Shown one piece after another: positions 61,101-64,000 of a stretch of DNA of 64,000 nucleotides. The notes beneath the pieces were generated by a model. The model was given only the letters and a program-made list of their open reading frames with translations. It was not told where the DNA came from and searched no databases. Within the stretch, counting starts at the first letter, position 1; the number at the start of each line of letters is the position of its first letter. The position numbers were made by a program, and so were the translations under genes. Source of the DNA: Branchiostoma floridae (Eukaryota; Chordata; Leptocardii; Amphioxiformes; Branchiostomatidae); the NCBI RefSeq assembly GCF_000003815.2, contig NC_049988.1:12222365-12286364 (forward strand), written 5' to 3'.

Positions 61101-63374
61101 AACAGCGCAGCGAAAATACCATCGCTAGCGTTTCAACTTCGGATAACAAGTTATAAGTACTGTTGAACTCAGTAACGTTAAAGTTTGTTTTTAGTTGCCT
61201 TTGACGGTTTGACCTGAAATAGTGTTACGCTAAACTCCTGAAGAGAAGTTAAGTGACTGCTGCGATTATCATAGATATGCCCCTAAGAACTGATACAATA
61301 TAAAGCCTTCATGAATAGTCTAAAATGCGAGAGCCTTAGGCGGGCTTCGCTCCCACTGGCGGGAACACTGCTATATACGGGATCATGAGGCCCCGCTTAT
61401 GAATATTAATTAGCCTTTGGCCTCCTCTTCGCTGATTGGCTAGGTCTTTGATTCAATTAACTCTCCGGCTGACGCGCACAGGTGTGGCTCTGTGCGGGGT
61501 CACGGAAGGTCACGTCAGGAGGCCAAAAGAAAACAAATTTCCCCTCAGAAAAGTGCCCAAATTAATCATTTTAAAGTTGTTTATGTCAAAAATTTTACTT
61601 GAATCTTGTTACCAAGTATCTAATGCCTATCTATACCAAATTTCAGGTCATTTAATTGTAATACCAGGGTACAGGAGCCAAAAGTGTCATTTTTTGGTCA
61701 AAAATTGGCCAAAAATCGCAAAAATAAGCATTTTGTTGCACTGTACACCAAAAGTGTTATTGAATTTATATGAAGGGATTATCAAGGCACATCTGTGTCA
61801 AATTTCAGCTCATTCGGTTGCAATACCAAGGTACAGGAGCCAAAAGTGTCCTTTTTTGGTCAAAAATTGGTCAAAAAATCGCAAAAATAAGCAGTTTGTT
61901 GTACTGTACACCAAAAGTGTTATCGAATTTATATGGGGGCATTATTAAGGCACATCTGTGTCAAATTTCAGCTCATTCGGTTGCAATACCAAGGTACAGG
62001 AGCCAAAAGTGTCCTTTTTTGGTCAAAAATTGGTCAAAAAATCGCAAAAATAAGCAGTTTGTTGTACTGTACACCAAAAGTGTTATCGAATTTATATGGG
62101 GGCATTATTAAGGCACATCTCTGTCAAATTTCAGCTCATTTGATTGTAATACCAGGGTACAGGGGCCAAAATATACAGTTTTGGTCTAAAATTGACCAAA
62201 AAATCTCAATAAAATCATTTTAGAGGCAGATATGAAAAAAAACTGAGAAAACATCATCAAGGTATTGGCCCATTCTACCCCTGTGCCAAATTTCAGGTCA
62301 TTCGGTCCAGGAACGGCGGAGATGAATCACTTTGAAGATTTGACAGGAGAAAGAAAGAAAGAAGAAAGAAACATTACGAATACAATATATTTCACCATAC
62401 TATGTATGGCTGAAATATAATTACGAATACAATATATTTCACCATACTATGTATGGCTGAAATATAAATATGTACAATGAATCTACAGTACTCAAAAATC
62501 GTATTCTATTACATGAATTCGACTTCTTCTCGTTTCTTTGTGATATTGAAAATATAGAAACAGATATGCTTTGTAAGTAAAGGTTTGTCTAACTTCATAA
62601 GGAATTTAAATTTGTCTATATTACTTAGTAGTATGAAGTGGGGGAACATATCAATCTATAGAGTTCAGCTCTCTCCTTCTTGTACAAACTACATTCTACT
62701 ACAAAATGATGTTCGTCTTCTAACTTACGTAGATTGCAGTATCTACATATTCGTTGTTCTAGAGGAGTGTGGTTATGTCCTCCGGTTTCAATGTGTAGTT
62801 TGTGGCAACTGATTCGTAGTTTTGTGACGGCCGTCCTGTGCCGAATATTGTCAATATCCATGTATTGTTCTGCATTATAGGTGGTTTTGAACAGTCTGTA
62901 AGACCTCAATTTGTTTTTAGCGGATCAGGCTTGACTGTATATGTAAAGTTTCGGCAAAATGTATGAGTTGTCAACTTGAGGTCGCCATCACTACCTTTGA
63001 TATGTCTTAAATAAAAATAAGAGCATATTCCCTTACGAAACATAAGAGACTGTCGATGCTATGGTTATGATCTTACACAGAGCTGTCTTGGGAACTATTT
63101 TGAAGTGACTGCTGTTTGTATTTCCGGGCGATGTCTGTCCGCACGTTAAGTAGAGAACGAATGGATAGATTGTTTTGATACTGTGTGATATATGTGGATA
63201 GGTCCATATAACACAATGAAGTGGTTTTGATTTTCTCCCCATAACACCATGAAGAATGTCTAAATAGTAAATAAACTCACCTCCAACGGTTGCCGCGAAA
63301 CATAATGCAATCAAGCAGATTGCTGGGACACCCAAACGTATCATGCCGAAGAACACCCCATATGGTGAGACCAT
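33836..63374 (-). CDS. Gene 2: VWDE-like membrane protein (Cys-rich module, D8C, VWD, EGFs, SEA, TM), 29 exons
   Basis: Gene 2 is a complete paralog of gene 1 on the other strand. Exons (high to low): 63281-63374, 58489-58860, 55329-55433, 54846-54968, 53425-53634, 53007-53168, 52736-52795, 52018-52298, 43777-43866, 43059-43427, 42610-42689, 42317-42398, 41955-42155, 41468-41679, 40802-41273, 40315-40689, 39943-40200, 39708-39822, 38974-39585, 38643-38759, 38306-38428, 37867-37980, 37564-37683, 37098-37211, 36880-36918, 36568-36702, 36143-36270, 35662-35887, 33836-34110. They sum to 5,664 nt, exactly 1,888 codons with stop. It encodes a signal peptide, Cys-rich module, two EGF-type exons, D8C, VWD, cadherin/Ig-like plus three EGFs, six EGF-type exons, SEA, one membrane helix and a tail. 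Its long introns hold Helitron-like elements. Function is unknown; a cell-surface or shed matrix role is inference. Confidence 0.87.
34600..35605. mobile_element. DNA element with inverted ends, 30-bp palindrome and iterons
   Basis: Ends are related as inverted repeats (CTCGTTCTCATTAAAATGTC, then GAAAATG, read outward near 34640-34670, and GCTCGTTCTCATTTAAATGT near 35530-35555). Inside, 34801-34830 is a perfect 30-bp palindrome made of GTAACAAACGTTACC and its complement. The half site GGTAACGTTTGTTACA recurs at about 34979 and 35160. CTGGCGACAG-like motifs are also repeated. It lies in the gene 2 intron before the membrane exon. Confidence 0.5.
35662..36270 (-). CDS. Gene 2 exons 27-28: SEA domain with self-cleavage motif
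   Basis: Exons 36143-36270 and 35662-35887 encode a SEA domain: [19 protein letters not shown], then [14 protein letters not shown] with G-S-V-I-V (35801-35815), then [17 protein letters not shown]. Lengths and phases equal gene 1. The motif fits self-cleaving SEA domains. Confidence 0.87.
36568..38759 (-). CDS. Gene 2 exons 20-26: six EGF-type exons and a Pro/Thr-rich micro-exon
   Basis: EGF-type exons are 38643-38759, 38306-38428, 37867-37980, 37564-37683, 37098-37211 and 36568-36702. A 39-nt exon 36880-36918 (phase 1-1, good AG and GT) encodes [13 protein letters not shown], a likely O-glycosylated spacer. The first four EGFs match gene 1 types (DIDEC...[50 protein letters not shown]). 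Exon 37098-37211 ([16 protein letters not shown]) and exon 36568-36702 ([18 protein letters not shown]) have no clear gene 1 partner. For 37098 the donor after TGC T was chosen because it has the better GTAAGT and keeps six cysteines. Confidence 0.82.
38974..39585 (-). CDS. Gene 2 exon 19: cadherin/Ig-like module plus three EGF domains
   Basis: This single 612-nt phase 1-1 exon starts [18 protein letters not shown], includes [20 protein letters not shown] and [15 protein letters not shown], and then has three EGF-type repeats ([45 protein letters not shown]). It is clearly homologous to gene 1 exon 21. Confidence 0.88.
39708..41273 (-). CDS. Gene 2 exons 15-18: post-VWD region with furin-like RRRKR site
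   Basis: Exons are 40802-41273, 40315-40689, 39943-40200 and 39708-39822. Exon 15 carries [12 protein letters not shown] (basic run at 41060-41074, about residues 881-885), then acidic [10 protein letters not shown] and [18 protein letters not shown] before D fits the R-x-[KR]-R furin rule. Exon 16 holds an EGF ([18 protein letters not shown]). Exons 17-18 hold the Cys-rich segments [14 protein letters not shown] and [12 protein letters not shown]. Cleavage here would split the D8C/VWD part from the EGF/SEA part unless disulfides hold them together; this is inference. Confidence 0.87.
41468..42689 (-). CDS. Gene 2 exons 11-14: VWD domain
   Basis: Exons are 42610-42689, 42317-42398, 41955-42155 and 41468-41679. 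Marks include [43 protein letters not shown] and MPDGT. Phases equal those of gene 1. The donor after 41955 follows an R codon (ATC AGG|GTAAGG). Confidence 0.9.
43059..52795 (-). CDS. Gene 2 exons 7-10: linker before VWD, split by an 8.2-kb intron
   Basis: Exons 52736-52795, 52018-52298, 43777-43866 and 43059-43427 match gene 1 exons 9-12 in length and phase. Segments include [58 protein letters not shown] and [16 protein letters not shown]. The intron between 52018 and 43866 is 8.15 kb, against 255 nt in gene 1; nearly all of the excess is nested Helitron-like DNA and includes an assembly gap. Confidence 0.87.
45180..45840 (-). repeat. Degenerate tandem repeat of about 117-131 bp
   Basis: The motif AATGGACTCTTCCAG or variants recurs at about 45194, 45438, 45555, 45685 and 45816, with AGTCCAAAAATA in between. 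It is inside alpha-D. Confidence 0.65.
46678..47786 (-). mobile_element. Helitron-like element beta-E1
   Basis: The minus-strand 5' hairpin is CTCTTCGCC-AAT-GGCGATAGAG (47763-47784). The 3' end is GGCGAAGAGATGG, a small GTTC-GTT-GAAC hairpin, then CTAG-T (plus coordinates 46678-46681). The tag GGCGAAGAG appears at both ends. Confidence 0.5.
47787..49740 (-). mobile_element. Helitron-like element beta-E2
   Basis: The 5' hairpin is ATCTTCGC-CA-GCGAAGAT (about 49721-49738). The 3' end is GGCGAAGATGTGT, GTTC-GAG-GAAC hairpin, CTAG-T (plus 47787-47790). Tag GCGAAGAT is at both ends and differs from E1's tag by one base. Segment 49090-49730 is related to most of E1, so E1 may be an internally deleted form. 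Confidence 0.5.
51238..51337. other. Assembly gap (100 N)
   Basis: Exactly 100 N, the usual placeholder for a gap of unknown size. The bases just after it (51338-51480) are homopolymer-rich and probably poor-quality. Confidence 0.98.
53007..53634 (-). CDS. Gene 2 exons 5-6: D8C domain
   Basis: Exons 53425-53634 and 53007-53168 encode a compact D8C domain: [75 protein letters not shown] and FCEAYCAG. The cysteine pattern matches gene 1 without its Tyr-rich insertion, so this is likely the ancestral length. Confidence 0.9.
53690..54580. mobile_element. Element with about 140-bp inverted terminal repeats
   Basis: The left arm (GAATGAGTTGAAATTTGGCA, CAAAGGTA, TCTGAGATTGAAAT, CAGGTTTTTAT, CAAGATGACCA) is mirrored by the right arm at about 54435-54570 (TGGTCATCTTGAAATCAACT, ATAAAAACCTGAACG, ATTTCAATCTCAGAGGGA, TTTGTGCCAAATCTCAACTC). 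The spacer carries no coding frame. It lies in the gene 2 intron between exons 4 and 5. Confidence 0.65.
54846..55433 (-). CDS. Gene 2 exons 3-4: divergent EGF and normal EGF
   Basis: Exon 54846-54968 is a normal 123-nt EGF ([20 protein letters not shown] start, CDG end). Exon 55329-55433 is 105 nt, the same as gene 1 exon 4512-4616, and aligns with it through [10 protein letters not shown] (gene 1: [10 protein letters not shown]) and INENGPCDG (gene 1: NEDGTSCDG). It keeps only four of six EGF cysteines. Its donor GTAAGT is excellent and the frame is open, so it is called as coding, with lower certainty that it is spliced in. Confidence 0.7.
55192..55210 (+). repeat. (TAGG)n microsatellite
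   Basis: Short TAGG tetranucleotide run in a gene 2 intron. Confidence 0.85.
55725..55790 (-). repeat. (CAAA)n tract, possible LINE 3' tail
   Basis: On the minus strand, GATCATAATAAAGCAAACAA is followed by a CAAA run, a polyadenylation-like hexamer with a simple tail, as seen at 3' ends of some non-LTR elements. Confidence 0.45.
56401..57206 (+). mobile_element. Helitron-like element beta-H with doubled 5' end
   Basis: The 5' hairpin TTTATCTCCATGAATAATGG, then AGATATA, occurs twice (about 56403 and 56472), each followed by GTTTTGGGTGTGTC. The 3' end reads AGAGATATGATGTTCCCGAA then CTCTTG-T. The tag AGATAT is at both ends. The tip CTTG departs from the Helitron CTRR rule, so this copy is less certain. 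Confidence 0.45.
57683..58307 (-). mobile_element. Helitron-like element beta-J
   Basis: The minus-strand 5' part is AATGGAGGTATTCATTTTGA, then CAGACAGA repeats. The 3' part is ATGGAGGTATGAGGTCTCCG, then AACTCT. Tag TGGAGGTAT occurs at both ends. The body shares CCGCTAGGGGGCCCAAAC with E1/E2. The first hairpin arm and a clean CTRR are missing. Confidence 0.4.
58489..58860 (-). CDS. Gene 2 exon 2: ten-cysteine N-terminal module
   Basis: This single 372-nt phase 1-1 exon encodes 124 residues with ten cysteines. It starts [20 protein letters not shown] and includes [43 protein letters not shown] and [18 protein letters not shown] believe I have seen similar WHYYKV...CEAAG modules in predicted lancelet EGF proteins, but I cannot name the family. 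It replaces the four-exon module found at this point in gene 1. A whole domain in one symmetric phase 1-1 exon is the classic unit for exon shuffling. Confidence 0.8.
59766..59865. other. Assembly gap (100 N)
   Basis: Exactly 100 N within element alpha-F in gene 2 intron 1; true size unknown. Confidence 0.98.
61590..62160. repeat. 163-bp tandem repeat inside alpha-F
   Basis: GTACACCAAAAGTGTTAT recurs at 61743, 61906 and 62069 (steps of 163). Each unit has AAATTTCAGCTCATT and GTACAGGAGCCAAAAGTGTC. The 170- and 113-codon open frames across it share the repeat unit and are not considered genes. Confidence 0.85.
62480..62945 (-). mobile_element. LINE 3'-region fragment (C-terminal RT polyprotein)
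   Basis: The minus strand reads [48 protein letters not shown], the Cys-His-containing C-terminal pattern (R.C..C....EDE.HF...C..Y) of many Jockey/CR1-like polyproteins. The 5' end is truncated and a frame change follows SPTSYY. It abuts alpha-F in gene 2 intron 1. Confidence 0.7.
63281..63374 (-). CDS. Gene 2 exon 1: start codon and signal peptide
   Basis: ATG at 63374-63372 opens [15 protein letters not shown], followed by a hydrophobic core [17 protein letters not shown], a good secretion signal. The exon ends in phase 1 before a GTGAGT donor. The frame upstream continues as TTG ACA GCA without another ATG nearby, so this start is preferred. Cleavage is probably near the AATVGG end. Confidence 0.85.
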
Positions 63375-64000
63375 TGCTGTCAAAATGTCCGAGTTTTACA
63401 TTGAGACGTTTTCAACTTGATGCTCTTTTTACTACTTCTGCTTTAAGTTACTCGTTGTTACAGCTGCGCACCCACTGTGAACGTTTCCTTGTTCCGACCA
63501 TTCCACCTGAGATGGTATTTTAGGGGTGGGCACAATATTTCCCCAGCAAATAATCCAAACCCCACGTCCATTTTTTTGCTTGATCATGAACCATTAACTG
63601 CACTACATAGTGATTTCGCGGCTCGACCTACCCTTACCAGTTTTACGCAGTCATGTTAGCAAGCTCTCCCCACTGTAAAATAAGCTAGCTAAGCCCAAGT
63701 TAGACGTTACTCACGGCTACAACCAATACTTGGACGACAAACAATACCTGTCACTTTTGTGACAAACCAGCGAAGCAAGGAGAGGTCAGGTGTGTCTTGT
63801 TACCTGATAGTCGAAACAAAGAATGACCGAGAATGTTGTCCGAACGTGCCTTGGGTACGAGTCGTAACAGGTACGTAATCAAATGCAGTGACACCAGGGC
63901 CTCTCGAGTACACTGACGGTGTCAATGAGAGTAGGAGTAAACTAGAATGTAAGCTGCTTGGATTCTAGCATTCTTCTTCATTAGATGATGTATGCTCCAA
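63375..64000. other. Upstream region of gene 2
   Basis: It should contain the gene 2 5' UTR and promoter. No convincing TATA box or initiator was picked out by eye. No other gene is visible to the window end. Confidence 0.4.

Larger units (their letters stand above)
59000..62466 (-). mobile_element. Helitron-like element alpha-F
   Basis: The minus-strand 5' hairpin occurs twice in tandem at 62384-62419 and 62431-62466. The 3' end (plus CTAG at 59000-59003) has hairpin ATTTGCT...AGCAAAT and tag GGCTGAAATATGCTG. The length (3.5 kb, with gap 59766-59865) is close to the two pieces of alpha-G combined (3.3 kb), and internal segments match. A 163-bp tandem repeat lies at 61590-62160. It fills most of gene 2 intron 1. 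Confidence 0.55.

Noticed and set aside
61436-62223. Open frames of 96-170 codons
   Set aside because: They cross the 163-bp tandem repeat, with the same peptide restarting in each unit; no known domain and located inside alpha-F.

Overview
The window looks like an intron-rich, repeat-rich genome of an invertebrate chordate, most probably a lancelet (Branchiostoma). This is an inference. It rests on vertebrate-like extracellular modules (uromodulin-type D8C, VWD, calcium-binding EGF, SEA) split over many short phase-1 exons, with introns packed with non-autonomous DNA elements, SINEs and LINE remnants. No database search was possible. Exon borders were set by hand from splice sites, reading phase and comparison of the two genes.

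The window holds two large paralogous genes pointing towards each other. Gene 1 (+, 480-32350) lacks its 5' end; 44 exons are visible and encode about 2,479 residues in one continuous frame. Gene 2 (-, 63374-33836) appears complete: 29 exons, 1,887 residues, from signal peptide to stop. Both read: N-terminal module, two EGF-type exons, D8C domain, conserved linker, VWD domain, acidic/EGF/Cys-rich region, cadherin/Ig-like module with three EGFs, EGF array, SEA domain with a G-S-[IV]-I-V self-cleavage motif, one membrane helix, short tail. The core resembles VWDE (von Willebrand factor D and EGF domain protein), but these proteins are membrane-anchored. The pair most likely arose by inverted duplication. 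They differ in the N-terminal module, the number of EGF exons (20 versus 6 after the cadherin-like exon), a Tyr-rich D8C insertion (gene 1 only), a furin-like RRRKR site (gene 2 only), a Pro/Thr micro-exon and extra EGF-like exon (gene 2 only), and a PPPY tail motif (gene 1 only).

The introns hold most of the other content. There are Helitron-like elements without obvious coding capacity, each with a 5' terminal hairpin whose stem tag recurs next to its own 3' end. Three lie head to tail in gene 1 (25.3-30.0 kb), a three-level nest fills the 8-kb gene 2 intron (44.0-52.0 kb), and others sit at 56.4-58.3 and 59.0-62.5 kb. A 5'-truncated LINE with a long intact RT frame lies antisense at 9.1-10.5 kb, with decayed LINE pieces at 5.4-5.7 and 62.5-62.9 kb. 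A tRNA-derived SINE lies at 23.8 kb, foldback MITEs at 13.1, 14.5, 20.9 and 53.7 kb, and an iteron-bearing element at 34.6-35.6 kb. The 1.5-kb interval between the two stop codons (32351-33835) is 3' UTR and spacer. Two 100-N gaps (51238-51337, 59766-59865) lie in introns.
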